DNA from: Nitrosomonas stercoris
Lineage (GTDB): Bacteria; Pseudomonadota; Gammaproteobacteria; Burkholderiales; Nitrosomonadaceae
Direction: 5' to 3'
Assembly (NCBI GenBank): GCA_006742785.1
Contig: AP019755.1
Location: forward strand, 1,860,001-1,924,000
DNA length: 64,000 nt
In this document: piece after piece, positions 37,532-48,985 of the stretch
How positions within the stretch are numbered: the first letter of the stretch is position 1
Layout: each line of letters starts with the position of its first letter
Made by a program: the position numbers and the translations under genes
The notes under the pieces: model-generated
The model's database searches: none
What the model saw: the letters and a program-made list of their open reading frames with translations, nothing else
Told to the model about the DNA's origin: nothing

Positions 37532-39028
37532 TTGAAGCGTCTGTTCAGTTTGCTGGCCGTGTGCTTGCTGGGTGTTGCCACCGTGCTGGGTTTTGCACCT
37601 TTTTATCTTTATCTCGTGCCGGTGATCACATTAGCGCTACTTGTTTTGTTCTGGCGCAAGAGCAGCACACCTATGCAAGCAGCAATCACCGGCTTTGCTT
37701 TTGGTATGGGGTTATTTGGAGCGGGGGTCACCTGGTTATATGTCAGTTTGCATGATTTTGGCCATATGGCACCTGCATTGGCGGTGTTAGCGCTCATCGT
37801 TTTGTGTGCTTATTTATCACTTTTCCCGGCATTGGTTGGTTGGATTGTGACCTGGCGCTATTTTCGTAGCGCTTGGATCTGGCCCGGAATTGTCGCAGCG
37901 GTATGGGTGTTGATGGAGTGGCTGCGTGGCACCATCTTGTTCGCGGGTTTTCCATGGTTAGCAGTTGGTTATTCACAAGTGCCCGATAGTCTATTAGCAG
38001 GATACGCACCTGTTGTGGGTGTTTATGGCGTCTCGCTGCTATTGATGTTGGGAGTAGCGTGGCTGGCATGTTGGTTGGCACAGCGACAACAATATCGTTG
38101 CTGGCTATATCTGGCCAGCATTTGGATCATCGGGTTCGGCTTGCAGCAAATTCACTGGACTCAACCTGAAGATGAGCCAGTAACTGTCAGTTTGCTGCAA
38201 GGCAATATCCCACAGGATATGAAGTGGGAACCAGAGCATTTGGCAGCCACCATGCGTGCGTATGCCCGTTTGGTACAAGCAAGCCCCAGTCGTCTAATCG
38301 TTACACCGGAAATCTCGTTTCCTATTTACTATGATCAAGCCCCGCGCGATTACCTGGAGTTTTTAACAGAGCATGCGCTTACGCAACAAGGTGATGTATT
38401 AGTCGGAATGCTGGAATATTCTGCGGCGGATAATGGCTACTACAACAGCATGTTTAGTTTTGGCGCATCTCCCGAACAAAGTTACCGCAAATACCATTTG
38501 GTTCCGTTTGGAGAATATATTCCGCTAAAAACAATTTTTGGCTGGGTGATAGACGTATTACATATCCCCTTGTCAGATTTTTCACGTGGCAAACCGGGTC
38601 AGCAGCCGTTGAATCTGGCTGGACAACGAGTGGCTGTTAATATTTGCTATGAAGATGTATTTGGCGAAGAAATTATCTTGCAGTTGCCGCAAGCTAGTTT
38701 GCTAGTCAATGTCAGCAATGATGCCTGGTTTGGTCGTTCCATTGGTCCTCGCCAGCATCTGCAAATTTCACAAATGCGCGCATTGGAAACCGGGCGTTAT
38801 ATGCTGCGTTCCACCAATACTGGTGTAACCGCCATCATCAACGAGCGTGGGCAGGTATTACAGCAACTGGAAATGTTCACCACCGCTGGCTTGCATGGGG
38901 TTGCGCAGGGGTTTAAAGGTGCGACCCCTTATGTCCGTTTTGGCAACAGTATCGTACTAGGGTTAATTGGTTTGATTTTGTTCGCTGGCGGTGTGGTGGC
39001 GTTTTTCGGTCGCTATAAAACTCTGTAG
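37532..39028 (+). CDS. lnt: Apolipoprotein N-acyltransferase
   Basis: 498 aa inner-membrane enzyme that adds the third acyl chain to lipoproteins. About six N-terminal helices precede a periplasmic nitrilase domain with the triad Glu near 259 (TPEISFP), Lys near 320 (YRKYHLVPFGEY) and Cys near 371 (NICYEDVFGEE). The start is a TTG at 37532, with only a weak purine stretch upstream. Confidence 0.96.
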   Translation: MKRLFSLLAVCLLGVATVLGFAPFYLYLVPVITLALLVLFWRKSSTPMQAAITGFAFGMGLFGAGVTWLYVSLHDFGHMAPALAVLALIVLCAYLSLFPALVGWIVTWRYFRSAWIWPGIVAAVWVLMEWLRGTILFAGFPWLAVGYSQVPDSLLAGYAPVVGVYGVSLLLMLGVAWLACWLAQRQQYRCWLYLASIWIIGFGLQQIHWTQPEDEPVTVSLLQGNIPQDMKWEPEHLAATMRAYARLVQASPSRLIVTPEISFPIYYDQAPRDYLEFLTEHALTQQGDVLVGMLEYSAADNGYYNSMFSFGASPEQSYRKYHLVPFGEYIPLKTIFGWVIDVLHIPLSDFSRGKPGQQPLNLAGQRVAVNICYEDVFGEEIILQLPQASLLVNVSNDAWFGRSIGPRQHLQISQMRALETGRYMLRSTNTGVTAIINERGQVLQQLEMFTTAGLHGVAQGFKGATPYVRFGNSIVLGLIGLILFAGGVVAFFGRYKTL

Positions 39029-39065
39029 AATAACAAATTCATCATGAAATATTCATAGCTGTGAC

Positions 39066-39998
39066 ATGTCAACTTTTACTTTTCAAGAAATAATTCTCGC
39101 TTTACAACAATATTGGTCACAGCAAGGCTGCGCTTTGTTACAGCCTTATGACATGGAAGTAGGCGCAGGTACCAGTCATACCGCTACTTTTTTACGTGCA
39201 CTTGGGCCAGAGCCATGGCGGGCGGCGTATGTGCAACCCTCCCGTCGTCCCAAAGATGGTCGTTATGGCGACAACCCCAATCGCCTGCAACATTATTATC
39301 AATTCCAGGTGGTATTGAAACCGGCACCACCTGATATTTTGGATTTGTATTTTCGTTCACTGCAGATGTTGGGGTTAGATTTACAGCAAAATGATGTGCG
39401 GCTAGTGGAAGATGATTGGGAAAATCCTACCCTGGGAGCCTGGGGGTTAGGTTGGGAAGTCTGGTTGAACGGCATGGAAGTCACACAATTTACTTATTTT
39501 CAGCAAGTGGGAGGTATCAATTGCCGACCTATCACAGGTGAAATCACTTATGGGCTGGAAAGGTTGGCCATGTATCTGCAAGGTGTGGAAAATGTGTTTG
39601 ATCTGGTTTGGACAAAAGGGCTGACTTACGGGGATGTTTATCACCAAAACGAAGTTGAGCAATCCACTTACAATTTTGAATATAGCGATACTGAATTTTT
39701 ACTGCACTCCTTTGATCAACTGGAAGCACAAACGAATCGATTGGTTGAAGCACAGCTATCGTTACCTGCCTATGAACAAGTGCTGCAGGCAGCGCATGTT
39801 TTCAATCTGCTGGATGCGCGCGGTGCAATTTCGGTAACCGAGCGCGCTGCTTATATTGGCCGTATTCGCAATTTGTCACGGCAGGTTGCGCAAGCGTATT
39901 ACAACAGTCGCATGCATTTACAACCACCTTTCCCAATGGCACCGCGTGAATGGGTTGCGCAAGTTTTGGAAGAAAAGGAGAAGGAGTCAGCATGCTGA
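39066..39998 (+). CDS. glyQ: Glycyl-tRNA synthetase alpha subunit
   Basis: 310 aa, class II alpha chain of the tetrameric bacterial enzyme. [20 protein letters not shown] and the [19 protein letters not shown] segment are family hallmarks. It overlaps glyS by seven bases, as is common. Confidence 0.98.
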   Translation: MSTFTFQEIILALQQYWSQQGCALLQPYDMEVGAGTSHTATFLRALGPEPWRAAYVQPSRRPKDGRYGDNPNRLQHYYQFQVVLKPAPPDILDLYFRSLQMLGLDLQQNDVRLVEDDWENPTLGAWGLGWEVWLNGMEVTQFTYFQQVGGINCRPITGEITYGLERLAMYLQGVENVFDLVWTKGLTYGDVYHQNEVEQSTYNFEYSDTEFLLHSFDQLEAQTNRLVEAQLSLPAYEQVLQAAHVFNLLDARGAISVTERAAYIGRIRNLSRQVAQAYYNSRMHLQPPFPMAPREWVAQVLEEKEKESAC

Positions 39999-42145
39999 TT
40001 AACAATTTGCTGGTTGAATTACTCACTGAAGAGCTTCCGCCCAAATCACTGGAAAAACTAGGACGTGCTTTTGCCACATCAATTGTTGATCACTTGCGAA
40101 AGCAGCATTTAACTACGGAAAATAGCGTCACTACTGTTTTTGCCTCCCCGCGTCGGCTGGCTGTGCATGTCACTGCTGTTGCTGCACAAGCGCCCAAGCA
40201 GATGGTTACGCTCAAACTGATGCCAGTAACGGTAGGATTGGATGCGCAAGGACAACCTACCGCGGCATTACATAAAAAACTTGCTGCATTGAATTTGGAA
40301 AATATTTCAATGGATGCACTTAAGCGTGAGAAAAAAGGCAAGATAGAAATGTTGTTGCTGGAACAAGATGTAGCAGGTATCCAGCTAGCAGCAGGGTTGC
40401 AAAAAGCAGTGGATGAAGCCATTCGACAGTTACCTGTTCCCAGAATGATGACTTATCAACTGGCAGATGGCTGGGAAAACGTTCATTTTATTCGTCCAGC
40501 ACATGGATTGGTTGCATTGCATGGACAACAGATTGTGCCTATCAATGCTTTAGGGTTTGCCGCTGGTAACATCACTCACGGTCATCGTTTTGAAGCGAAG
40601 CAAACTGAGTTGATAATTGATCACGCCGACCATTATGAACAGATTTTGGAGACAGAAGGAGCTGTTATTGCCAGTTTCGAGCGCCGTCGTCAACGCATCA
40701 AAGAAGGGTTGGAAGCAGAAGCAAGCGCCATGCAATTACACCATCTTGCTGATGAAGCACTATTGGATGAAGTCACTGCGCTGGTAGAGCATCCCAATAT
40801 TTTGACAGGTACTTTTTCTGCTGATTTTCTGGAAGTGCCGCAGGAATGCTTGATTTCAACCATGAAAATCAACCAAAAATATTTTCCTTTGCTAGATGCG
40901 GCGGGTAAATTAACGCATCATTTTCTGATTGTGGCCAATATTGCGCCTGATGATCCACAACAGATTATTACGGGTAACGAACGCGTCATTCGTTCTCGCC
41001 TAGCAGATGCCAAATTTTTCTTTGATTATGATCGCAAGCGTACTTTGGCTTCGCGTTTGCCCGCTTTAGAGCAAGTAATCTACCATCATCAATTAGGTTC
41101 GCAAGGGGAACGTACTCGTTATGTACGCGCACTTGCAAGAGTGATTGGACAATTATTGGGGGATGGGCATCTGGCTCAACAAGCCGATCAGGCTGCTATG
41201 CTGGCTAAAGCAGATTTGCTGACAGATATGGTGGGAGAATTTCCGGAATTGCAAGGCGTGATGGGGCGCTATTACGCACTGCATGAAGGAATTGACGAGG
41301 CAATTGCCTTTGCCATTGAAGATCATTACCAACCACGTTTTGCGGGGGATACCTTACCTCGTAGCCTGGTCGGAGTGTGCGTGGCGCTGGCAGATAAACT
41401 GGAAACACTGATTAGCCTGTTCAGTATTGGGCAGCTACCGACGGGGGATAAGGATCCTTATGCTTTGCGTCGGCATGCGTTGGGTGTGATTCGTATGCTG
41501 ATTGAAAAAGACATATCAGTTGGGTTAGATGTGTTGATTTCGCGTGCAGCGGGTGTATTGCAAGATGCAACGATAGGTGCGCCCGCATCCGATTCAGAAG
41601 GACATGCACGCCCAGTGACACCACAACTCACCGAGCAGCTGCTGGATTTCTTTTATGATCGCCTGGCCAGTAATTTGCATGAACAAGAAGGCTATACCGT
41701 GCAGGAGGTTGAAGCAGTGTTATCTTTGCGGCCGGCATTATTGCGCGATATTCCGAAACGTCTAGCTGCAATTCGCACCTTCTCATCCTTGTCAGAGGCA
41801 ACTAGCTTGGCTGCAGCCAACAAGCGGGTGAGTAATATCCTTAAGAAAGCACAGTTTGATCATTCGATAGGCGTGGATGAGTCTTGGTTACAAGTTCCGG
41901 CCGAGCTGACTTTGTACCAGGCATTATCTGAAATTAGCGTAACGGTACAGCAGGCTTTCAAAAACGGTGATTATGTACTTGCCTTGCAAACTTTGGCTGC
42001 CTTGAAAGAGCCCGTTGATACTTTTTTTGATCAAGTCATGGTCAATGATGAAAATGACACACTGCGTCGTAATCGCCTAGCTTTATTGGCTACCTTGCAG
42101 GCCACCATGAATCGGGTCGCAGATATTTCTCAGTTAGCAGCGTGA
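39992..42145 (+). CDS. glyS: Glycyl-tRNA synthetase beta subunit
   Basis: 717 aa from the ATG at 39992 ([17 protein letters not shown]), with GGAG about ten bases upstream; this start is chosen over 39950 because family members begin [12 protein letters not shown]. The C-terminal tRNA-binding region ([22 protein letters not shown]) is intact. Overlaps glyQ by seven bases. Confidence 0.97.
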   Translation: MLINNLLVELLTEELPPKSLEKLGRAFATSIVDHLRKQHLTTENSVTTVFASPRRLAVHVTAVAAQAPKQMVTLKLMPVTVGLDAQGQPTAALHKKLAALNLENISMDALKREKKGKIEMLLLEQDVAGIQLAAGLQKAVDEAIRQLPVPRMMTYQLADGWENVHFIRPAHGLVALHGQQIVPINALGFAAGNITHGHRFEAKQTELIIDHADHYEQILETEGAVIASFERRRQRIKEGLEAEASAMQLHHLADEALLDEVTALVEHPNILTGTFSADFLEVPQECLISTMKINQKYFPLLDAAGKLTHHFLIVANIAPDDPQQIITGNERVIRSRLADAKFFFDYDRKRTLASRLPALEQVIYHHQLGSQGERTRYVRALARVIGQLLGDGHLAQQADQAAMLAKADLLTDMVGEFPELQGVMGRYYALHEGIDEAIAFAIEDHYQPRFAGDTLPRSLVGVCVALADKLETLISLFSIGQLPTGDKDPYALRRHALGVIRMLIEKDISVGLDVLISRAAGVLQDATIGAPASDSEGHARPVTPQLTEQLLDFFYDRLASNLHEQEGYTVQEVEAVLSLRPALLRDIPKRLAAIRTFSSLSEATSLAAANKRVSNILKKAQFDHSIGVDESWLQVPAELTLYQALSEISVTVQQAFKNGDYVLALQTLAALKEPVDTFFDQVMVNDENDTLRRNRLALLATLQATMNRVADISQLAA

Positions 42146-42155
42146 TTGAGTAGCA

Positions 42156-42698
42156 ATGAAGCTGATTATTCTTGATCAAAACGGCGTGATTAATCAACAA
42201 GGTGAAACCTTGATTAAAACACCTGAGGAATGGAAACCGATTCCGGGCAGTTTGCAAGCCATTGCGCGTTTAACGCATGCGGGTTATCGCGTAGTAACTG
42301 CCATTAACCAGTCTGCTATTGGGCGCAGTTTAATTGACATGACGATCTTCAATGCTATCAACAACAAAATGATTCACGCAGTACAGCAAGGGGGAGGGCG
42401 ATTAGATGCTTTATTTTTTTGCCCGCATACCCAGCATGATAAATGTTCCTGCCGTAAACCTGGAATTGGTATGTTCAAGGAAATCCAGCAGCGCTACGGT
42501 GTTGAGCTGGAACATGTCCCGGTAGTAGGTGATTCATTGCATGATCTGCAAGCAGCTGCCAATGCCGGTGCGGTGCCAGTATTAGTCTTGACAGGAAATG
42601 GCCAAATGACACTGGACAATGGCAATTTACCGCAAGGCACGCAAATTTATCCTGATCTCGCAGCCGTAGCAGATAGTCTCGAAGTGCAGGTGTTGTAA
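42156..42698 (+). CDS. gmhB: GmhB-like heptose bisphosphate phosphatase, altered active site
   Basis: 180 aa, HAD family, like D-glycero-beta-D-manno-heptose 1,7-bisphosphate 7-phosphatase for LPS heptose. The nucleophile motif is DQN: D7 is kept, but the usual acid/base Asp two residues on is N9, and TNQSGIGRG reads INQSAIGRS. Zinc ligands C89, H91, C97 and C99 and the VGDSLHD Mg site remain. It may be impaired or have changed activity. It lies after glyS and overlaps the acyltransferase gene by one base (TAATG), the usual neighbourhood. Confidence 0.85.
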   Translation: MKLIILDQNGVINQQGETLIKTPEEWKPIPGSLQAIARLTHAGYRVVTAINQSAIGRSLIDMTIFNAINNKMIHAVQQGGGRLDALFFCPHTQHDKCSCRKPGIGMFKEIQQRYGVELEHVPVVGDSLHDLQAAANAGAVPVLVLTGNGQMTLDNGNLPQGTQIYPDLAAVADSLEVQVL

Positions 42699-43411
42699 TG
42701 GCAGGCGCACGCTCTTTTATTTACATGCTGTTGCAGGCAATTATTACGCCACCCTATGCGCTGTTTACGCTGATGTGCTTTCCCTTGCCTCCACAGCGTC
42801 GCTATCAGGTAACGTACGGTTGGACAAGGTTAATGCTATTCATGCTGCGCACCATTTGTGGGCTGCATTATGAAGTATTAGGGCGAGAAAACATCCCTGA
42901 GCAACCATCCGTCATTCTTTCCAAACATCAATCGGCTTGGGAAACGCTGGCTTTGCAGCAGATTTTTCCACCACAAGTGTGGGTGTTGAAGAAAGAATTG
43001 TTACGCATTCCATTTTTTGGCTGGGGATTGGCTATGACCAGCCCGATTGCAATTGATCGCAGTGCCGGAAAAGCAGCACTGGAACAGATTGTAGAGCAAG
43101 GACGAGAACGATTAAAACAGAATTTTTGGATTGTTGTTTTCCCAGAAGGTACGCGAATTGCACCTGGTAAGAAGGGTAGATATCGTATTGGCGGCGCCTG
43201 GTTGGCAGTGCATACTGGCGCACTGGTAGTGCCAGTGGCGCATAATGCGGGAAAATTTTGGGGCAGAAATTCCTTTATTAAATATCCCGGCACTATCACA
43301 CTGAGTATTGGCCAACCAATTAATCCAGCTGGGTTGGAAGCAGGTGAGTTACTTACTCAGGTAGAAACCTGGATTGAGGCAGAGACGGCGCGCATCAGCA
43401 CCTATAACTAA
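42698..43411 (+). CDS. plsC: 1-acyl-sn-glycerol-3-phosphate acyltransferase
   Basis: 237 aa membrane acyltransferase making phosphatidic acid. The active-site motif is HQSAWE (77-82), Glu in place of the usual Asp, a variant seen in many proteobacterial members. FPEGTR near 148 binds the substrate. Start overlaps the gmhB stop (TAATG). Glycerophospholipid synthesis in the inner membrane is the expected role. Confidence 0.92.
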   Translation: MAGARSFIYMLLQAIITPPYALFTLMCFPLPPQRRYQVTYGWTRLMLFMLRTICGLHYEVLGRENIPEQPSVILSKHQSAWETLALQQIFPPQVWVLKKELLRIPFFGWGLAMTSPIAIDRSAGKAALEQIVEQGRERLKQNFWIVVFPEGTRIAPGKKGRYRIGGAWLAVHTGALVVPVAHNAGKFWGRNSFIKYPGTITLSIGQPINPAGLEAGELLTQVETWIEAETARISTYN

Positions 43412-43534
43412 TTGTGTAACGCGGTGACAGGAGTAGTAAACTAAAGTCGGTTATTTTCCGGAAGCTCCCTGGCTTTACTGATATTTCGTTCAGCACTTGC
43501 GATTGGCTGGTTGCTAATAAATCAAAGGAGCAAT

Positions 43535-45853
43535 ATGAACAAGTTACGTAAAACTCGTGCCTGGAAAGCATTGCAGGCACATTATGCTACATTCCAAAAA
43601 ACACATTTACGTGAGTTATTTACCCAGGATGCAGAACGTGCCAGGCGTTATGTGGTAGAAGCTGCCGGTTGGCGGCTGGATTACGCCAAACAGCGCGTCA
43701 ATGACGAAACGCTGCAATTACTGTTTGAGCTGGCACGCGAACGTCATCTGGAAGCACAACGCGATGCTATGTTTGCCGGTGAAGCGGTTAATACCACCGA
43801 ACAGCGCGCCGCCTTGCATATTGCCTTGCGCGCACCGGCAACTGCAGTTATTAAAACAGCAGGCGTCAACGTGGTGCCGGAAGTGCATAGCGTACTGGCA
43901 CGTATGGCCAAGTGTGCTGAAACAATTCGTACAGGTGAGTGGAAAGGTTACAGTGGCCGACCCATTCGCAATATCGTCAATATCGGGATTGGCGGCTCCG
44001 ATCTCGGGCCGGTGATGGCATTTGAAGCGTTGCGTTATTACAGTGATCGCCAATTGCAGTTGCGCTTTGTTTCCAATGTGGATGGCACCGATTTTACTGA
44101 AGCGGTGCGTGGACTGCGCCCAGATGAAACGCTGTTTATTGTCGCTTCCAAAACATTCACCACATTGGAGACTATGACCAACGCGCACACTGCGCGTAAC
44201 TGGCTGCGGGCAGCGGTCGGGCAGGACAAAAAGAAGCTGGCGCCACATTTCCTGGCACTGTCAACTAATGAGAAGGCGGCTAACGCTTTTGGCATCCCTT
44301 CTGAGCAGATGTTTGGTTTTGCGGAATGGGTGGGAGGGCGTTATTCCATGGATTCTGCTATTGGCTTATCCACCATGATTGCTATTGGTCCGGAAGCGTT
44401 CCATGCCATGTTGGTCGGTTTCCATGCCATGGATGAACATTTCCGCAGTGCGCCGCTTGAGCAGAACATGCCAGTCATCATGGGTTTGCTGAACATATGG
44501 TATGCGGATTTCTTTGAGGCCAGCACGGTAGCAGTTTTGCCTTACTCACATTACCTCAAGCGTTTTTCCGCCTATTTGCAGCAGCTCACCATGGAATCCA
44601 ACGGCAAGCATGTCACGCTGGATGGGCAAGAAGTGGATTATCACACTGGCTCCATTTTCTGGGGAGAACCTGGCACTAACGGTCAACACTCTTTTTATCA
44701 GCTGATTCACCAGGGAACGCATCTGATTCCTTGCGATTTTATTGCTTTTGCTGAAGCGCTCAATTCACTTGGACGTCATCAGGATATATTATTTGCCAAT
44801 GTTGTCGCGCAGGCAGAAGCACTTGCCATGGGCAAAACACTGGCAGAAGTACAACAAGAAGGGATCGCTGCTGAACTAGCTCCGCATAAGGTGATGGCAG
44901 GTAATCGACCCTCCAATTTGCTGCTGGCCAAGCGTTTGACGCCGGAAACACTGGGGGCATTAGTGGCATTGTACGAACACAGTGTGTTTACCCAGGCGGC
45001 AATCTGGAACACGAATCCGTTTGATCAATGGGGCGTAGAACTCGGTAAACAGCTGGCCGCGCGTATTGTGAAGGAAATTGAATCGCCGAAGGCCAAGCTC
45101 ACGCATGATGCTTCAACCAATGCGGCCATTGACTGGTATCGGCATGCCCGCCGGGATGCGTCTGCAAATGAAGCGGCGCCACAGCAACAATCGCAGCGTG
45201 TACTGGTGTTGGATATAGGTGGCACGAGCGTCAAAGCGAAAATAACCGGGATGGATTCAAGAATCAAAATTGCCTCCGGTCCAAACATGACACCGGAAAG
45301 TATGCTGGAACAATTACAACATGCGTTGCATAAACATCATTACGATGCAGTCAGTATCGGGTTTCCAGCATTGATTATGCGTGGACGCATTGTCAATGAG
45401 CCAGCCAATCTTGGCAGCGGCTGGATTGGATTTGATTTTACGAAAGCGTTTGGCTGTTCGGTCAAGATCATCAATGATGCTGCTATGCAAGCACTGGGCA
45501 GCTATGCTGGCGGCAAGATGCTGTTTCTTGGATTGGGGACAGGATTAGGTTCCACCATGATTATAGATGGACAAATTGAACCGATGGAGTTGGCGCATCA
45601 GCCATACAAATGTCATACCTATGAATACTACGTGGGCAAACGGGCTCTTAAACGTTTAGGGAAACGACGTTGGCGAGCAGAAGTGCATGCGGAAATAGCA
45701 GCGTTACGCACCGCACTGGAGCCTGATTACATCGTGTTGGGTGGTGGTAACGCCAGGTTGCTCAAGGAATTACCGGAAGATGTCCGGCTGGGTAGCAATG
45801 AACATGCTTTTATTGGTGGTTTTCGTTTGTGGGAGAATGAAGGTGTTTTTTGA
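43535..45853 (+). CDS. pgi: Fused glucose-6-P isomerase / polyphosphate glucokinase
   Basis: 772 aa from the ATG at 43535 with AAAGGAG four bases upstream. Residues 1 to about 545 are a full phosphoglucose isomerase ([57 protein letters not shown]). After a Gln/Ala-rich linker, residues from about 553 form a ROK kinase ([41 protein letters not shown]) of the polyphosphate glucokinase type. One protein would thus phosphorylate glucose and isomerise it to fructose-6-P. The frame is continuous, so this is not an assembly joint. Confidence 0.9.
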   Translation: MNKLRKTRAWKALQAHYATFQKTHLRELFTQDAERARRYVVEAAGWRLDYAKQRVNDETLQLLFELARERHLEAQRDAMFAGEAVNTTEQRAALHIALRAPATAVIKTAGVNVVPEVHSVLARMAKCAETIRTGEWKGYSGRPIRNIVNIGIGGSDLGPVMAFEALRYYSDRQLQLRFVSNVDGTDFTEAVRGLRPDETLFIVASKTFTTLETMTNAHTARNWLRAAVGQDKKKLAPHFLALSTNEKAANAFGIPSEQMFGFAEWVGGRYSMDSAIGLSTMIAIGPEAFHAMLVGFHAMDEHFRSAPLEQNMPVIMGLLNIWYADFFEASTVAVLPYSHYLKRFSAYLQQLTMESNGKHVTLDGQEVDYHTGSIFWGEPGTNGQHSFYQLIHQGTHLIPCDFIAFAEALNSLGRHQDILFANVVAQAEALAMGKTLAEVQQEGIAAELAPHKVMAGNRPSNLLLAKRLTPETLGALVALYEHSVFTQAAIWNTNPFDQWGVELGKQLAARIVKEIESPKAKLTHDASTNAAIDWYRHARRDASANEAAPQQQSQRVLVLDIGGTSVKAKITGMDSRIKIASGPNMTPESMLEQLQHALHKHHYDAVSIGFPALIMRGRIVNEPANLGSGWIGFDFTKAFGCSVKIINDAAMQALGSYAGGKMLFLGLGTGLGSTMIIDGQIEPMELAHQPYKCHTYEYYVGKRALKRLGKRRWRAEVHAEIAALRTALEPDYIVLGGGNARLLKELPEDVRLGSNEHAFIGGFRLWENEGVF

Positions 45854-45877
45854 AAAACAGCGGCCCTGAATATATCC

Positions 45878-47083
45878 TTATTTTAAAAAACTAATAAATG
45901 AAGTAATTGCAATCGCATTAAAGAAATCAATAAATAATGAACCCACCAGTGGAATCACGAAAAAGGCTTTGAATGATGGGCCATTCACGCGCGTAAATGC
46001 TTCCATATTGGCCATGGCATTGGGGGTGGCACCCATGCCAAATCCGCAATGCCCGGCGGCGATTACAGCAGCATCGTAGTCCGCGCCCATGACGCGAAAT
46101 GTGACGAAATAAGCAAAAGCAAACATGATGACGGTTTGCAGCAGCAGAATAATGGACAATGGACCAGCGATGTTAGCCAGTTCCCACAGTTTCATGGACA
46201 TTAGGGCCAGCGTCAGAAAGAAGGCTAATGATACGTTGCCCATCACGATGAATTCTCTTTCCGGAATATGCCAGTTGCGCCAGTCAATAATATTGCGCAC
46301 AGCTGCTGCAATGATCATGGGCCCTAGATAAGCCGGCAGGGTAATATGCATGGTTTGTAACCAACTTACCAGCAAGGTACCGATACCAATGCAAATCACC
46401 AGCAGCATGGTGGCAATCAGGATAGATTCGTCACAACTCAGTGACGTGCGCGGTGTCTCCAGCGTGGTGATAGTGTTGTGCTTGTTTGCTGCATGAAGAT
46501 GATGTTGAGCGTGATGACGACGAATCAGCAATGAACCCACTGGCCCGCCAATCATGCAACCGGCCACCAACCCATACGTGGCGGCAGCGATGGCAGCAGG
46601 TAGCGCACCAACAGCACCAGCCTGTTCCAGTAATGGACCAAATGCGGCTGAAGTGCCATGTCCGCCTGTCAATGAAATTGAACCAGCGGCCAAGCCAATC
46701 AGCGGGGCAATCCCCAATCCTTTGGCAAGCATGACACCCACAATATTCTGAATAACCAATAACACGATTGCGCACAACAGAAACAAAGCAACCGCCGCGC
46801 CACTACTTTTGAGCTGCTTGAAGCTGGCCGAAAAGCCAATGGTGGTGAAGAATACCAATAGCAGGTAATCGCGCATCGTATCATCCACTTCAAGCGTAAA
46901 TTGATGATTGGTATGTCCTATTAGCGCAATCAATGAAAAAATAAGGCCACCAATCACGGGCGTAGGAATGAAATAGCGCGCCAGAATGGTAATACGGTTT
47001 TTGGTATATTCACCCAATCCCAGCATAATAGCGGCGACTGCCAGGGTCAGAGCGATGTCCATGTGAATGCTAATTGGAGTCAT
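45878..47083 (-). CDS. gltS: Sodium/glutamate symporter
   Basis: About 401 aa inner-membrane carrier with roughly a dozen helices. Two inverted repeats with GGLIFSLIA, GGHGTSAAFGPLLEQAG and AGHCGFGMGATPNAMAN match GltS. The start is taken at the ATG at 47083 (MTPISIHMDIAL), since the longer frame to 47173 is hydrophilic and overlaps the divergent gene; no good ribosome site helps. Divergent from the gamma-glutamyltransferase, which releases glutamate, a sensible functional pairing. Confidence 0.9.
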   Translation of the reverse strand: MTPISIHMDIALTLAVAAIMLGLGEYTKNRITILARYFIPTPVIGGLIFSLIALIGHTNHQFTLEVDDTMRDYLLLVFFTTIGFSASFKQLKSSGAAVALFLLCAIVLLVIQNIVGVMLAKGLGIAPLIGLAAGSISLTGGHGTSAAFGPLLEQAGAVGALPAAIAAATYGLVAGCMIGGPVGSLLIRRHHAQHHLHAANKHNTITTLETPRTSLSCDESILIATMLLVICIGIGTLLVSWLQTMHITLPAYLGPMIIAAAVRNIIDWRNWHIPEREFIVMGNVSLAFFLTLALMSMKLWELANIAGPLSIILLLQTVIMFAFAYFVTFRVMGADYDAAVIAAGHCGFGMGATPNAMANMEAFTRVNGPSFKAFFVIPLVGSLFIDFFNAIAITSFISFLK

Positions 47084-47207
47084 GATGCGTGTTGTGCTGT
47101 TGGTTCTTTCTGTTGTGCAATAAGCGCAATGATGCTGAACAAAGTGTTGCATTCTGCCGGACAGAATGAACAAGTCAAATCACAAGATTAAAAAAGGAGC
47201 AAATGTA

Positions 47208-48980
47208 TTGAGCAAGCGTAACCTCTTTTTGCTGCTGGCCAATATTTTTCTGGTGTTGCTGGCGGCGTGCAGCACCGCACCTGCCAATCAGCCGTTCGGT
47301 ACATTATCATCAGCGGAAACTGCTGCAACAATTCCGGTGTATGACTGGGATAGCGATATTTTTCATCCAGTCGTGGCGCAGCATGGCATGGTGGCCACCG
47401 AGCAAAAACTGGCATCTGCCATTGGGCTGGATATTCTCAAGGCAGGAGGTAATGCAGTGGATGCTGCAGTTGCAGTTGGCTTTGCGCTAGCCGTCACGTT
47501 GCCTAACGCGGGCAACATTGGTGGTGGCGGCTTTATGCTGGTTTATGATGCACAAACACAGCAATCTATAGCGCTGGATTTTCGGGAAATGGCTCCGGCA
47601 GCAGCTCAGCGTGATATGTATCTGGATGCGGCTGGCAATGTTGTCGCCGGTAAATCGCTTTTCAGTCATGCCGCAGCAGGGGTGCCAGGTACCGTTGCCG
47701 GTTTAACGCACGCCCTGCAGCGCTGGGGTTCACTCCCTTTGGCAAAAGTCATGCAACCGGCGATCACATTGGCAGAGCAGGGTTATTTGGTCAGCGCTAC
47801 CCTGGCGAAAGGGTTGCAGTATGCGGCAAAAAACATGGAGAAATGGCCAGCTGCTCGCGCAATTTTCTGGAAAGATGGTGCACCACTGCAAGCAGGTGAC
47901 AAACTGGTACAGCAGGATTTGGCCAATTCCTTGAAATTGATTGCACGAGAAGGCGCCGCAGCATTTTATAGTGGGGAGATTGCCCACAAGATTGCTGCAG
48001 ATATGGCGCAACACAATGGCTTGTTAACGCTTACTGATCTGGAGAATTATCAGGTTATTGAACGGCAACCGATACGTGGCACTTATCGTGGTTACGAGAT
48101 CGTGACCATGCCGCCTCCTTCTTCAGGCGGTGTCCATCTGGTGCAACTGCTCAATATAGCGGAGCATTGGCCGCTTGCCACATGGGGGCACAACAGCGCA
48201 CAAACCATTCACCATCTGACAGAAGCCATGAAGCTGGTTTATGCTGATCGCGCCGAATATCTGGGAGATCCGGATTTTGTTGATATGCCCATTACTGGCC
48301 TGACCAGCGAAACATACGCTGCGGCACTGGTTGCGCAGATTGATTCAAAGCACGCCCGATCAGCAGAGACTATTCAACCCGGCCAGCCACAACGTTATGA
48401 AAGTGATCAAACCACTCATTTTTCAGTAGTGGATACCGCCGGTAACATGGTGGCGGTAACGTATACGCTCAATACCAACTTTGGCAGCGGCATCGTCGCG
48501 CCTGGCACGGGCATTGTGTTGAACAATGAAATGGATGATTTTTCCATCAAACCTGGTGTGCCAAATGTATATGGCGTAATTGGAGGAGAGGCCAATGCCG
48601 TTACGGCTCGCAAACGTCCACTTTCATCCATGACACCCACATTTGTACTAAAAGCGGGCAAACCCTGGTTGGTAACCGGTAGTCCCGGTGGCCCGCGCAT
48701 TATTACTACTGTGTTGCAGCAGATTATCAACGCGATTGATTTCGCCATGAATCCAGCAGAAGCGGCTTCAGCCGCGCGCTTTCATCATCAAGGCATCCCA
48801 GATGAATTGCGAGTGGAAAAGGGCATATCACCGGATACCTTGCAGCTGTTACAACAAAAAGGACACCATATCGTTATCAAACCCACCATGGGGCGTACCC
48901 AGACTATTCAGCGGCATGAGGATGTGCTCTGGGGATATTCCGATCCACGTAATCCGGATGGAGTAACGCTGGGATTTTAA
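47208..48980 (+). CDS. ggt: Gamma-glutamyltransferase, lipoprotein type
   Basis: About 590 aa. TTG at 47208 is preceded by AAAAAGGAG at eight bases and gives the signal LSKRNLFLLLANIFLVLLAAC with a lipobox; ATG at 47166 is the alternative. The precursor self-cleaves before the nucleophilic Thr in DQTTHFSVVD (about residue 402). GGAGGF-type IGGGGFML, PPPSSGG and GSPGGPRI motifs match. The enzyme hydrolyses glutathione and other gamma-glutamyl compounds in the periplasm, and the neighbouring GltS could take up the glutamate. Confidence 0.95.
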   Translation: MSKRNLFLLLANIFLVLLAACSTAPANQPFGTLSSAETAATIPVYDWDSDIFHPVVAQHGMVATEQKLASAIGLDILKAGGNAVDAAVAVGFALAVTLPNAGNIGGGGFMLVYDAQTQQSIALDFREMAPAAAQRDMYLDAAGNVVAGKSLFSHAAAGVPGTVAGLTHALQRWGSLPLAKVMQPAITLAEQGYLVSATLAKGLQYAAKNMEKWPAARAIFWKDGAPLQAGDKLVQQDLANSLKLIAREGAAAFYSGEIAHKIAADMAQHNGLLTLTDLENYQVIERQPIRGTYRGYEIVTMPPPSSGGVHLVQLLNIAEHWPLATWGHNSAQTIHHLTEAMKLVYADRAEYLGDPDFVDMPITGLTSETYAAALVAQIDSKHARSAETIQPGQPQRYESDQTTHFSVVDTAGNMVAVTYTLNTNFGSGIVAPGTGIVLNNEMDDFSIKPGVPNVYGVIGGEANAVTARKRPLSSMTPTFVLKAGKPWLVTGSPGGPRIITTVLQQIINAIDFAMNPAEAASAARFHHQGIPDELRVEKGISPDTLQLLQQKGHHIVIKPTMGRTQTIQRHEDVLWGYSDPRNPDGVTLGF

Positions 48981-48985
48981 TAAAT

